A stretch of DNA of 64,000 bases from Pseudoalteromonas sp. T1lg48 (lineage in GTDB: Bacteria; Pseudomonadota; Gammaproteobacteria; Enterobacterales; Alteromonadaceae). Under the pieces are notes generated by a model. The model made no database searches, was not told where the DNA came from, and worked only from the letters and a program-made list of their open reading frames with translations. Below are positions 45,175 to 54,699 of the stretch, piece after piece (position 1 is the first letter of the stretch; every line of letters begins with the position of its first letter). The translations under genes were made by a program, and so were the position numbers. Where the stretch lies: the NCBI RefSeq assembly GCF_002964785.1, contig NZ_PQCC01000018.1, positions 857,047 through 921,046 of the forward strand, given 5' to 3'.

Positions 45175-47688
45175 ATGAGTTTAATTCTCGATCTATCAGC
45201 ACAAGACTACCAAGAAGTTTACTCTCAAAAGGACAATTTGTGGCAAACACAGGCTTATGCAGACCTTTGTTTATACCTTAACCGTATTGGTGGTCAATCA
45301 AGGTCGTATGCAACGGAGTTTCGTATGAGTACGAAACCAATGCATGCACATGATACTGTATTTGTTAGTGGTGGTAGAGGTAGTGGTAAGACCGTTTTTT
45401 TGAAGAATATTCGCGGTTATTGGGATGAACAGGAGCTAGAGGGCAAGCCTGCCATATATTTTGCTCCGATTATCGACCCGACATTGCTTGTCGACCATGA
45501 TAATTTTTCCAATGTAATTGTCGCCACTCTCTACAATATGGTAGAGGAAGAGCTAGGGAAACGAGATATCTCTGAGAAAAAAAAGAATGAGTTTTTTCTG
45601 AAACTTAAAAAGCTCTCTGGTGCTCTTGGTAATAAAGCAGATTATGAAGATCGCCATGGCTTAGATCTTGTCATTAAGTATACATCAGGCATACAAGTGG
45701 AGCGTTTGTTTCATGAGTTCGTAGTTAGTTGTATTGACATATTGTCTGTCGATGCAATTGCAATAATTATTGATGATGTAGACATGGCATTGGGCAGAGC
45801 TTACGAAGTTTTAGAAGTCGTTAGAAAACTATTGCTTTGTCCGTTGATTATCCCAATTGTTAGCGGTGATGAATCACTCTACCAGCATATGGTAAAGCTA
45901 GAGTTCTTAGAAGATACGCTGATTAAGAATGCTAATTCGGAAAAAGGTAATTCTGATTTAAAAAGGTTTCATGAAGATGGTGTTCTGTTATCGGAAAGCT
46001 TAATGAGTGCTTATTTGACAAAGGTATTTCCTCAACAATACCGTATTTCACTTGAGCCAATTGATAGAATTCAGAACAAAGTCATTATTAACGAACCTTC
46101 ATGCCTTGCTTTACCTTATGTCTCAGATAAATCAAATGATAGTTACTTGAACCGTTTCACTTCCATGTTCTTTCCAATGGTTAATGGTCAGGAAAGATCC
46201 GCAGACTTTCCATCTGTGGACAATGCTAGAGAGCTAACACAATTAGTTCGGACACTTGCACCGTCAAAGCTTAGTGACCCGACACAACTGTCTCAGTTTC
46301 ATTTTGAAGTACTACGAGTGTGGGCGCAATCAAAAGCAAATGGCGCGGCTTATACTTATGCTATAGCTGCAAAAGAAATATTAGATTCTACAGAAGTGTT
46401 GTCTCTGAGCTCATTGTTGCCATTTAATCCTAAGAAACAAGCTTCGCAGTATTTACCATGGGCAAGTAAAAACTTTTTAGAAGAGCAGAAAAAGTATTTG
46501 GATAAGACTTCTACTTCAGCAAAAAGCTATGGAGTTGATACCAACGAATTCTTGTTAGAGGACTCTTTAGCTGGCAATGTACTTCGAAGCATGCCTCCAT
46601 TAGAAATGCACATGATGTCAATGATAGTACCGCGTAAGGCCATGCAATCAGATGGTTTAGATGGTTCGGAACTATCACTCATATATACATATAAAGATTA
46701 CTACGGAGTTCAAGGTAATCAGGCTCATAAGGTGTTTTTTAGTCGTGCTTTTGAATTACTTGGTACTTCAATATTAATGGTTGCAGATGGTAAGCATATA
46801 GCAGCTACTGATTTTGAAAAACTGTTGCGTGAGCTGTTATCAAGAGCTCCTTTTTATTCTATTCATGCGATGAATCCAACCAAGTACATCCGAGATGGAG
46901 CTGAAGGAGATGAGAGTGAAGCCAGTCAAGATGCTTCAGATAAAGACGAACAGCTAATTGAAGAATTGGCTTTGAAACTAGAGAGTTGGTCAAGTACTTA
47001 TGCCCCAAGATTAGAAAGTGTAGTCGCAGTTTCCTTGTTACCGTTATTGTCTGCTGTATTTAATAAAGTTTTTTCTCAATTAAATTTAGTTCGTTTGGAA
47101 AAGAAAAACTTTAAAAATGAGCATGTTACTGACTTTGTTAAGAGGTTTGAATATATCCTGGTAAATGCATTCGCTACTTTTCTGAAAGATGGGATGGTTT
47201 ACAAAGCAAACATTGCCATGACAAAAAACTCTGAGCTTTTTAGGGAAACTTCAGAGTTCATTAGCCGCGAGCATGTGTTTACGCGCAATGTGAAAGAGCT
47301 GGTGAACTTAAAAGACAAAAAAGCCGCGGTGGAAGGTAATGGTCGTTCATTGGTGTTAGAGGCTGTATGGAATCATCCAATATTTTCTGTTTTAGAAGAG
47401 TTGGATTTACCAAGTGGTTTGTTACTTGGTTCAGATGGTTCAGAACAAAAGGCACATGGTAATAAACGATTTAAGAACACTACTATTGAAACTTTAGCTA
47501 CGAAGTATAGTTTTGAACCAGGGATCGACAGCTTGGAGGCGTTCATCGAGAACGAAGAGACAAGTGAGAGCATTAAAAATGAGATAAAGGAGAGCCTTGA
47601 TAAAGATCTTAGCAGTAGAAAGTTGACTAAGGAGAATCTAGCCGAAAGATATAAGAATATTTTTTCTCTTCTTGAAAGTGGAGAGTAA
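45175..47688 (+). CDS. rdrA: RADAR ATPase RdrA
   Basis: 837 residues from the ATG at 45175 (MSLILDLSAQDYQEVYSQ); a frame-compatible ATG at 45121 would add a hydrophobic 18-residue stretch that does not suit this family. A KAP-like P-loop domain has Walker A GGRGSGKT (66-73), Walker B IIIDDVD (about 197-203) and a sensor-like PIVSGDES (about 227-234). The long C-terminal part is mainly helical. In RADAR defence, RdrA assembles into rings and works with RdrB against phage. The gene is AT-rich compared with both flanks and ends five bases before rdrB. Confidence 0.9.
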   Translation: MSLILDLSAQDYQEVYSQKDNLWQTQAYADLCLYLNRIGGQSRSYATEFRMSTKPMHAHDTVFVSGGRGSGKTVFLKNIRGYWDEQELEGKPAIYFAPIIDPTLLVDHDNFSNVIVATLYNMVEEELGKRDISEKKKNEFFLKLKKLSGALGNKADYEDRHGLDLVIKYTSGIQVERLFHEFVVSCIDILSVDAIAIIIDDVDMALGRAYEVLEVVRKLLLCPLIIPIVSGDESLYQHMVKLEFLEDTLIKNANSEKGNSDLKRFHEDGVLLSESLMSAYLTKVFPQQYRISLEPIDRIQNKVIINEPSCLALPYVSDKSNDSYLNRFTSMFFPMVNGQERSADFPSVDNARELTQLVRTLAPSKLSDPTQLSQFHFEVLRVWAQSKANGAAYTYAIAAKEILDSTEVLSLSSLLPFNPKKQASQYLPWASKNFLEEQKKYLDKTSTSAKSYGVDTNEFLLEDSLAGNVLRSMPPLEMHMMSMIVPRKAMQSDGLDGSELSLIYTYKDYYGVQGNQAHKVFFSRAFELLGTSILMVADGKHIAATDFEKLLRELLSRAPFYSIHAMNPTKYIRDGAEGDESEASQDASDKDEQLIEELALKLESWSSTYAPRLESVVAVSLLPLLSAVFNKVFSQLNLVRLEKKNFKNEHVTDFVKRFEYILVNAFATFLKDGMVYKANIAMTKNSELFRETSEFISREHVFTRNVKELVNLKDKKAAVEGNGRSLVLEAVWNHPIFSVLEELDLPSGLLLGSDGSEQKAHGNKRFKNTTIETLATKYSFEPGIDSLEAFIENEETSESIKNEIKESLDKDLSSRKLTKENLAERYKNIFSLLESGE

Positions 47689-47693
47689 GGTTA

Positions 47694-50231
47694 ATGTTTA
47701 CAGTAGAAAAGAGATGGATTGCACCTATTGTGGCTTTGACGTCAGACCGATTGCTGAACTTCCTGATGTCTGAAAGTACAACGTCGTCGCCAAATGGTTT
47801 CAAACGTTGCTTATCGCTTGCTATGCAGGACTATTCTTCTTACTCGGGTACTCGGCTAAGAAAAGAGGATATTGATGCATTACTAAGAACTTGGAAGTTA
47901 GATAGTAATGAAGTTAAAGTTTTAGAAATCTTGAACTCTTTGAGTGACTACTTTTTGATATGGGTCGGTGATAGGTTTGAGGTCAAAGATAGTAAGCTCG
48001 AAGAGTGGCTTCATTTTGTGAGCCTTGTAGACCCAGCCTATATTATTGCTGTTTCCTACCAAAAAATGCTTACGAATGAACTTTTGGGTATAAGCCAGTT
48101 AGTTCAATGTATGCATAACCAATGTCCATCTGCATTACCTCAAAGATCACCGAACAAGATCTTTGCTGATAACCATGTGCATATTAACGGACACGGCCAT
48201 AATTCTTTAGCGTTGACTGATTTTGCACTTTATTTAACAAAACATGAACCTCTAGCCAAAGAGTATTGGCCTTATCGTAGTGAATGTACATTGTTCAATA
48301 GTGAACAATTGGATATACAAAAGTTACCGTTGCTTGTAAATCGCCTATTACATAGGCTTATTTCTTCAGTGTATAAAGAAGATTGTGATTTGCAGGGGAG
48401 AGAATTGTCATGGGATAGCATCGAGCTTGAAGAATTGAATGATGACTTGCTAAAGATGGTCGAAGAAAAAGACCCCAATAGTTTGGTTGAATCTATAATC
48501 AGAAAAGTTCACATTGGCTCTGTTGCTGAAAAAAATCGCTGGCTCTTGACCGTTGTTTTTGTCATCGAGTTACTCGACAAATCTGAGTGTACAGCCAAGA
48601 GAAGGTTGATTCATATGATGCTAGTGTCATGTGGTTTACTTAGAAACCATATGATTGTTAGTGGTGTAGGGTTAGGTGATTTCGTGGATGTTTTCCACTT
48701 TAAGTATCGGAAGCCAACAGACAGAAAAAACTTTCTAAATCATTCAATTAACCAAGATGCAAGCTCTAACATATGTAGAGAGTTTAGGGTATCGCCCGAT
48801 ATCTTGATCAAAAAGAAAAGAAAAAAACATGTTCTTAAAGAAAAAAGGCTAGTTGAATTACTAAAAAACGTTGGTAAAGCTAATCGAAATAATTATCACC
48901 TGGTCATACATTTCACTCGCGCGACTCCTTATGGGAGTTCAAAGGAAGATAGGTATCTTCTCGAATATCGAGAAACCTTACTTCGTCAAACACGTTTACT
49001 TCAGGATTTCTCTGGTTCACCTTCTTTCCAGCATTACTCTTTGAGTAATGAAATAGAGAGCAGTAGCGAGGATATTGTCGACCTACGATCAGTGATCCGA
49101 GGTTTCGATGTGGCAGGTAATGAAAATGACTTACCTATCGAGATATTTGCTCCAGTTTTACGAGTTTTAAGGAGTGGTCAGCACGAATCAACATCTCCAT
49201 TTGACAAGAGACTGAGAAATCCATTTTTAACTGTTCATGCGGGGGAAGACTTTAGTCATATTCTTAGTGGCTTAAGGTCTATTGATGAAGCTGTATACTT
49301 TTGTGACTTTAAAGCTGGAGATCGTTTGGGTCACGCTTTAGCTTTGGGTATCAATGTTAGTGCGTGGGCTTCTCGCCAAAAGAGCGCATTTGTTACATGT
49401 AGGCAACACCTTGATAATCTTGTTTGGTTAAAGTCGATTGCGTTAAAGTTGCTCAAACATTCACCTAAATTTGAATCATGCCTGAAGACTTTGGAGTTCA
49501 AGATTGATGCTTGGACAAACTATCTGTATTCAAGTTATGACACTAAACCTACGTTCTCCGAATTATTAACTGCTTGGAAATTGAGGCGTAACTGTCCTTT
49601 ATACATCCAAGAAGCCAGTAGTTTTAATACCTCTGAGCGGGCGTTTTGGGCTCCTGACTTCGTCGAATTGAAATCTAAGGAATCCAGTGTTCAGTTATGG
49701 GATGCGTATTTGAATACAGGTAATACAGACAGCGGTCAGTTCATGGAACGATCTGCAGAGTATGTAGAGGTTGCTCTCGACAATCAACATAGCGAGATTA
49801 ACATCAATGAACGAATTGACTTCATGTCAAAAGCAGAACTTCTTCTGATCGAAGCGGTACAAGACTTTTTGATTGAGAAGTACAGTGAAAAACAGATAGT
49901 TATAGAGGCTTGCCCAACTTCCAACATATATATAGGGAGACTTTTTAAGTACTCTGAGCATCCTATCTTTAGGTTTTGCCCACCAAATCGACAGTGGCTA
50001 GAGAATGGAAAAATGTTCAATAAGCATGGGATTCGAAAAGGGCCAATCAAAGTTTGCGTTAATACTGACGACGCAGGTCTCATGCCTACAACCATCGAAA
50101 ATGAGCACCGAATTTTGAAAGAAGTTGCTCAAAAGCATTTTGAGGTAAGTGATTTTGACGCGGAAAACTGGATTCAACATGTACGGTTAGTTGGCACCGA
50201 CACTTTTTCTGTTAATCATTTAGCATGGTGA
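47694..50231 (+). CDS. rdrB: RADAR adenosine deaminase RdrB
   Basis: 845 residues, far longer than a normal adenosine deaminase (about 350) because of an N-terminal part and a large insertion, as known for RdrB. All key deaminase residues are present: HVH (H161, H163), HAGE (H515, E518), DRLGH (H547) and NTDDAG (D792, D793), with EACPTSN at 738-744 before the last motif. RdrB deaminates adenosine nucleotides and/or RNA when phage infection activates RADAR. AAGG sits before the ATG. It follows rdrA in the same AT-rich island. Confidence 0.93.
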   Translation: MFTVEKRWIAPIVALTSDRLLNFLMSESTTSSPNGFKRCLSLAMQDYSSYSGTRLRKEDIDALLRTWKLDSNEVKVLEILNSLSDYFLIWVGDRFEVKDSKLEEWLHFVSLVDPAYIIAVSYQKMLTNELLGISQLVQCMHNQCPSALPQRSPNKIFADNHVHINGHGHNSLALTDFALYLTKHEPLAKEYWPYRSECTLFNSEQLDIQKLPLLVNRLLHRLISSVYKEDCDLQGRELSWDSIELEELNDDLLKMVEEKDPNSLVESIIRKVHIGSVAEKNRWLLTVVFVIELLDKSECTAKRRLIHMMLVSCGLLRNHMIVSGVGLGDFVDVFHFKYRKPTDRKNFLNHSINQDASSNICREFRVSPDILIKKKRKKHVLKEKRLVELLKNVGKANRNNYHLVIHFTRATPYGSSKEDRYLLEYRETLLRQTRLLQDFSGSPSFQHYSLSNEIESSSEDIVDLRSVIRGFDVAGNENDLPIEIFAPVLRVLRSGQHESTSPFDKRLRNPFLTVHAGEDFSHILSGLRSIDEAVYFCDFKAGDRLGHALALGINVSAWASRQKSAFVTCRQHLDNLVWLKSIALKLLKHSPKFESCLKTLEFKIDAWTNYLYSSYDTKPTFSELLTAWKLRRNCPLYIQEASSFNTSERAFWAPDFVELKSKESSVQLWDAYLNTGNTDSGQFMERSAEYVEVALDNQHSEININERIDFMSKAELLLIEAVQDFLIEKYSEKQIVIEACPTSNIYIGRLFKYSEHPIFRFCPPNRQWLENGKMFNKHGIRKGPIKVCVNTDDAGLMPTTIENEHRILKEVAQKHFEVSDFDAENWIQHVRLVGTDTFSVNHLAW

Positions 50232-50235
50232 TTTG

Positions 50236-50718
50236 TTAGTGTGGTATGCAGTAAAAAGAAGGAAGAATACCGTTAGTATCCTGTCTCGAATGAGTATATG
50301 ATTTTGTTATTGCAGTAAGTAATAAGGCAATAACGTTGCTCAGACTCTTTAAGGAGAAAGGAAAAACCTTGTAGGGAGCTGATATGATAGCTTTACATCC
50401 TTGGCATTGGGTATTGTCTTCTTGAACTTTGGTATGATGGTCTTGGGTGTAGAGATCTAAAACGAAATTCATTGGAACTAGTAGCCGATAGTGTCTACAA
50501 CCAGTTAGAATTATTGGCCAAAGAGACGCTTTGCATGCGCTCATTTCGTACACTTTATTGGACTCTTTACATTCAGTTACTAACTGTTCTAAAAGTGCTT
50601 TAGGCTTATCCATAATATCTATATTTGAGAGAGTGCCACCGTGTATTTCATCAAAACGATAGAAGTGTTTCTCTGATGATTCGTCCAAGAAAAATATTTG
50701 AAAATTGCAGTGAGGCAA
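50236..50718 (-). CDS. Hypothetical protein convergent with rdrB
   Basis: 160 residues from a TTG at 50718; there is no ATG before residue 35, so the start is uncertain. Features: CNFQIFFLDES at the start, several Cys including CQGC (about residue 105), and a hydrophobic stretch SNVIALLLTAI. It ends only five bases from the rdrB stop. It shares the AT-rich composition of the island. It could be an accessory of the defence system, the remnant of a neighbouring gene, or not expressed. No family recognised. Confidence 0.5.
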   Translation of the reverse strand: MPHCNFQIFFLDESSEKHFYRFDEIHGGTLSNIDIMDKPKALLEQLVTECKESNKVYEMSACKASLWPIILTGCRHYRLLVPMNFVLDLYTQDHHTKVQEDNTQCQGCKAIISAPYKVFPFSLKSLSNVIALLLTAITKSYTHSRQDTNGILPSFYCIPH

Positions 50719-50729
50719 GAACTCACTTT

Positions 50730-50897
50730 TTAGCTTTTGGCCGTATTGTAAGCATCCTCGACATCATAAATTGCAGTAAAAGCAGAAAGATAGGGGTACA
50801 TTACTGAGCCTTTTGTAACGCTCTTTCTATATTCATCAGATTTTTCGAAAGGGTGTTCAATAAGCTCTGCATGATTTGCTATTGTAGTTGGATACCT
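50730..50897 (-). pseudogene. 3' remnant of an unknown gene
   Basis: A 55-codon frame with protein-like composition (ANHAELIEHPFEKSDEYRKS, then GSVMYPYLSAFTAIYDVEDA) ends at 50730. An in-frame TAG at 50898-50900 and the absence of an early start show that the 5' part is missing. It lies 11 bases before the TTG of the 50718 gene on the same strand. It looks like the tail of a gene cut when the island formed or decayed. Confidence 0.5.
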
Positions 50898-51000
50898 CTA
50901 ATTTAAGTTGTGCGTACGATAAATTTCGATGGTTAAACCTAACAACCAATTCCTAATGTTCTCCCTATTATGAGCACTAAGCGAGAGAAACCATAAGGCC

Positions 51001-51147
51001 ATGACGATAACTATCGCTGGTTCACCTTTATATGGGGTGAACAGTATTGGGCAAATTCAAGCTATTGAACTACTGAAAGTTAACTCAGCGAACAAAAAAG
51101 CGAACCCCGCGGTTCGCTTTCAAATTAACTGCTCATATTTAATCTAA
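51001..51147 (+). CDS. Possible small protein or N-terminal gene remnant
   Basis: 48 codons, ATG at 51001 preceded by AAGG. The sequence MTITIAGSPLYGVNSIGQIQ looks like a protein start but the last 18 codons run through the terminator hairpin of gcvP (51097-51120), which argues that only the beginning of a gene survives. Low confidence. Confidence 0.25.
   Translation: MTITIAGSPLYGVNSIGQIQAIELLKVNSANKKANPAVRFQINCSYLI
51097..51120 (-). terminator. Terminator after gcvP
   Basis: A 10-bp stem AAAGCGAACC / GGTTCGCTTT with a CCGC loop. On the minus strand it runs into TTTTTTG, suitable for ending the gcv transcript about 100 bases beyond the stop at 51223. The three end-type repeats lie between the stop and this hairpin. 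Confidence 0.85.
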
Positions 51148-51151
51148 GCCT

Positions 51152-51202
51152 GTTTCCAACTTGATTTGCAGTTTCTAACTACATATCCGCTGTTTCCAAC
51201 TA
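51152..51202 (-). repeat. Right-flank end-type repeats (three sites)
   Basis: GTTTCCAACTT (51152-51162), GTTTCTAACTA (51171-51181) and GTTTCCAACTA (51192-51202) at a spacing of 19 to 21 bases. Read on the minus strand they become AGTTGGAAAC-type sites, inverted with respect to those at 44859-44924. Dense sites at one end and dispersed sites at the other recall the end structure of Tn7-like and similar elements. Confidence 0.65.
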
Positions 51203-51222
51203 GATATGACATAATCAGCCAA

Positions 51223-54117
51223 TTACTCGTCGCGATACGTATCAACCGCTGGACAAGAACAGATCAGGTTACGGTCACCGAACACGTCATCGATACGTGT
51301 TACTGTTGGCCAGAACTTGTTCTTCGCTACGCTTTCAACTGGGAACGCTGCATAGAAACGGTCGTATGCGCGGTTCCAGTCGTTGCTTAGTACGTCTGCT
51401 TGCGTGTGCGGCGCGTTCACTAGCGGGTTGTCTTCAATTGACCATTCGCCGTTAGCAATCTTGTCGATTTCGCTCTTGATTGACACCATGGCTTCGATGA
51501 AGCGGTCGATCTCAACTTTAGACTCAGATTCAGTTGGCTCAATCATCAAGGTGCCCGCTACTGGGAACGACATTGTTGGTGAGTGGAAACCGTAGTCCAT
51601 TAAGCGCTTCGCTACGTCCATTTCAGACACGCCAGTGGCTTCTTTAAGTGGGCGTAGGTCAACAATACACTCGTGCGCAACGCGGTTGTTACGGCCACGG
51701 TATAGAATTGGGTAATGCTCGCTTAGCTTTTCAGCTAGGTAGTTTGCATTCACAATCGCTGTTTCTGTTGCTTCACGTAGGCCTTCGCTACCCATCATGG
51801 CGATGTATGCCCATGAAATTGGTAGGATTGCCGCAGAGCCGTAAGGAGCAGCTGACACCGCGCCGTTGTCTAGGTTAGTACCCGGTACGTTGATTACGCT
51901 GTGGTTAGGCATAAATGGCGCTAGGTGTGATTTAACACCGATTGGGCCAACACCTGGGCCACCGCCACCGTGTGGGATACAGAATGTTTTGTGTAGGTTA
52001 AGGTGCGATACGTCTGAACCGATGAAGCCTGGGCTTGTTACACCTACTTGCGCGTTCATGTTCGCGCCGTCCATGTATACTTGGCCGCCGTGCTGGTGCA
52101 CGATGTCACAGATTTCACGGATTGTTTCTTCGTATACACCGTGTGTAGACGGGTATGTGATCATGATGCACGATAGGTTCTCTGACATTTCTTCCGCTTT
52201 CGCTTTCAGGTCAGCCATATCCACGTTACCTTGCTTGTCGCAATCAACAACCACAATCTTCATGCTGGCCATTTGTGCTGATGCAGGGTTAGTACCGTGT
52301 GCAGAGCTTGGGATCAAACATACGTTACGGTGACCTTCGCCACGTGACTCATGGTATTTACGAATCGCGATAAGACCTGCGTATTCACCTTGTGCACCTG
52401 AGTTAGGCTGTAGTGATACTGCATCGTAACCTGTGATGTTTACCAACCAGTCGTGTAGTTCGTTGATCATGATCTGGTAACCGGCCGCCTGGTCTAGCGG
52501 GCAGAACGGGTGCAGGTTAGCAAACTCTGGCCAGGTGATTGGGATCATCTCGGCGGTCGCGTTCAGTTTCATGGTACATGAACCTAGCGAGATCATTGAG
52601 TGGTTAAGCGATAAGTCTTTGTTTTCTAGACGCTTGATATAACGAAGCATCTCAGTTTCGCTGTGGTACGAGTTGAAGTTCGGGTGCGTTAGCACTTCGT
52701 CATCACGTACCAGGCTAGCTGGGATAGACTGTGAACCATTGGCGCTGATTTGTGCATCAAGTGCTGCTACGTCTAGACCATGACCTTCACCTAGGATGAT
52801 GTCGAATAGCTCTAGTACGTCTTCACGTGTTGTGGTCTCAGATACAGAGATTGAGTACTCACCTGCGTGGTTAGTCGCGAAGTTCACTTCTTTCGCCACG
52901 GCACGTGCAACCACTTCGTCTTTGTTGTCAGCAACAACGGTAATGGTGTCGAACCAGGTGTCGTGCTTAAGCGCTACGCCTTTCTCTTTAAGGCCCGCTG
53001 CTAGGATGTCAGCAAAGCGGTGGATACGCTCAGCGATGGTTTTCAGACCTTGTGGGCCGTGGTAAACCGCGTAGAAGGCAGCCATGTTCGCTAGTAACAC
53101 CTGTGCAGTACAGATATTCGAGTTCGCTTTTTCACGGCGGATGTGCTGTTCACGTGTTTGCATTGCCATGCGCAGTGCGTCGTTACCTAGGCGGTCTTTT
53201 GACACACCGATGATACGACCCGGTAGTGAACGCTTGTATGCATCACGGGTAGTGAAGAATGCCGCGTGTGGACCACCGTAGCCCATAGGCACACCAAAAC
53301 GCTGTGCTGAACCAAGTACCACGTCTGCACCTAGTTTGCCCGGCGCTTTAAGTAGCATAAGCGCCATGATGTCTGCAGCAACACACGCAAGTGCTTTTTT
53401 GCTTTGTACAGCAGCGATAAGGTCGGTTAGGTCAACCACTTCACCGCTTGTTGTTGGATACTGGAATAAGGCACCGAAGATCTCATGGTTTGCAGCTTCG
53501 CTTGCAGGACCAATGATGATGTCAAAACCAAACTGCTCGGCACGTGTTTTTACTACGTCGATAGTTTGTACGTGTACGTCTTCTGCAATGAAGAATGCGT
53601 TGGCTTTTTTCGCTTTAGAAACACGCTTTGCAAGTGCCATTGCTTCGGCAGCAGCGGTTGACTCATCAAGGAGTGACGCGCTTGCAAGGTCAAGACCGGT
53701 TAGGTCCATTGATAGCGTTTGGAAGTTAAGTAGTGATTCCAAACGACCTTGTGCAATCTCTGGCTGGTAAGGCGTGTATGCTGTGTACCAACCTGGGTTT
53801 TCTAAAACGTTACGCAGGATCACGTGAGGTACATGTGTCGGGTGGTAACCCTGACCTATGTATGATTTGAATACCTTGTTTTTGCTGGCTACTGATTTCA
53901 GGTAGCTCAGGGTTTCAACCTCAGTGCGGCTTTCGCCAATTTGCAGGCCGTTCTCAAGACGAATGCTAGCAGGAACAGTTTGTTCCATAAGCGCTTCAAC
54001 ACTCGATACTCCAAGAGCGCTAAGCATGTCGCTCATTTGCGCCGGGCTTGGGCCAATGTGACGACGAATAAAATCTTGCTTTTGCTCTAACTGTTCAAGA
54101 GATTTGGCATTTGACAT
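51223..54117 (-). CDS. gcvP: Glycine dehydrogenase (decarboxylating), P protein
   Basis: 964 residues, normal length for the fused bacterial P protein. It decarboxylates glycine on pyridoxal phosphate and passes the aminomethyl group to lipoylated GcvH. The two homologous halves are visible; the PLP lysine lies in [16 protein letters not shown], preceded by [12 protein letters not shown]. Opening [13 protein letters not shown] is typical. It is 162 bases after gcvH, and a terminator hairpin lies in that gap. The short tandem end repeats lie just after its stop codon. Confidence 0.98.
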   Translation of the reverse strand: MSNAKSLEQLEQKQDFIRRHIGPSPAQMSDMLSALGVSSVEALMEQTVPASIRLENGLQIGESRTEVETLSYLKSVASKNKVFKSYIGQGYHPTHVPHVILRNVLENPGWYTAYTPYQPEIAQGRLESLLNFQTLSMDLTGLDLASASLLDESTAAAEAMALAKRVSKAKKANAFFIAEDVHVQTIDVVKTRAEQFGFDIIIGPASEAANHEIFGALFQYPTTSGEVVDLTDLIAAVQSKKALACVAADIMALMLLKAPGKLGADVVLGSAQRFGVPMGYGGPHAAFFTTRDAYKRSLPGRIIGVSKDRLGNDALRMAMQTREQHIRREKANSNICTAQVLLANMAAFYAVYHGPQGLKTIAERIHRFADILAAGLKEKGVALKHDTWFDTITVVADNKDEVVARAVAKEVNFATNHAGEYSISVSETTTREDVLELFDIILGEGHGLDVAALDAQISANGSQSIPASLVRDDEVLTHPNFNSYHSETEMLRYIKRLENKDLSLNHSMISLGSCTMKLNATAEMIPITWPEFANLHPFCPLDQAAGYQIMINELHDWLVNITGYDAVSLQPNSGAQGEYAGLIAIRKYHESRGEGHRNVCLIPSSAHGTNPASAQMASMKIVVVDCDKQGNVDMADLKAKAEEMSENLSCIMITYPSTHGVYEETIREICDIVHQHGGQVYMDGANMNAQVGVTSPGFIGSDVSHLNLHKTFCIPHGGGGPGVGPIGVKSHLAPFMPNHSVINVPGTNLDNGAVSAAPYGSAAILPISWAYIAMMGSEGLREATETAIVNANYLAEKLSEHYPILYRGRNNRVAHECIVDLRPLKEATGVSEMDVAKRLMDYGFHSPTMSFPVAGTLMIEPTESESKVEIDRFIEAMVSIKSEIDKIANGEWSIEDNPLVNAPHTQADVLSNDWNRAYDRFYAAFPVESVAKNKFWPTVTRIDDVFGDRNLICSCPAVDTYRDE

Positions 54118-54231
54118 GTGTCCAGATTCCTATGATCCAAGAAATTTAATGCGGTTTAGTGGGGGTTATTGCCAACAAATATGGCATTGCACCAAACCTG
54201 TAAAGGTGCCGATATGGCGGCACATAAACTT

Positions 54232-54256
54232 AAAAAGCCCCGAAACGGGGCTTTTT
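54232..54256 (-). terminator. Intrinsic terminator between gcvH and gcvP
   Basis: An 11-bp stem AAAAAGCCCCG / CGGGGCTTTTT with an AAA loop. On the minus strand it is followed by a T-run contributed by the stem itself. It sits 24 bases after the gcvH stop and before the gcvP start, so it should lower or separate gcvP transcription. Confidence 0.85.
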
Positions 54257-54279
54257 CGGGCTTACGCCCAAACGACTAA

Positions 54280-54669
54280 TTAGTCTTCGTCGATGCTGTT
54301 AGTGTAGCCTTCTGCGTCAAGCAGATTATCAAGCTCAGAAGCATCAGATGCTTTAATACGGAATAGCCAGCCGTCACCGTAAGGGTCGCTGTTTACCGTC
54401 TCAGGTGCATCTTCCAGCTCTTCGTTAATTGCAACGATTTCACCGCCGATTGGCGCGTAGATATCAGAAGCCGCTTTAACAGACTCAGCAACAGCACAGT
54501 CTTCACCGGCGTCAACTTCGTCGCCTACTTCAGGCAGCTCTACGAATACCATGTCACCTAGAAGCTCTTGCGCGTGCTCGGTGATACCTACAGTGAAAGT
54601 GCCATCGCCTTCAGCGCGAACCCACTCGTGTGAACTAGCGTATTTTAAGTCGCTTGGAATGTTGCTCAT
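54280..54669 (-). CDS. gcvH: Glycine cleavage system H protein
   Basis: 129 residues, standard length. The lipoylated lysine is K65 in [12 protein letters not shown], preceded by [15 protein letters not shown]. It carries the aminomethyl intermediate between GcvP, GcvT and the L protein. It begins 30 bases after the gcvT stop on the same strand. Confidence 0.98.
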   Translation of the reverse strand: MSNIPSDLKYASSHEWVRAEGDGTFTVGITEHAQELLGDMVFVELPEVGDEVDAGEDCAVAESVKAASDIYAPIGGEIVAINEELEDAPETVNSDPYGDGWLFRIKASDASELDNLLDAEGYTNSIDED

Positions 54670-54699
54670 TGTCTGTTCCTTTGGTGTAAATTTAAATTC

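Larger units (their letters stand above)
50719..51222. other. Right flank of the RADAR island
   Basis: About 500 bases holding gene remnants (50730-50897 and 51001-51147), the gcvP terminator (51097-51120) and three end-type repeats (51152-51202) just before the gcvP stop codon. Beyond these I saw no intact gene. Confidence 0.5.
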
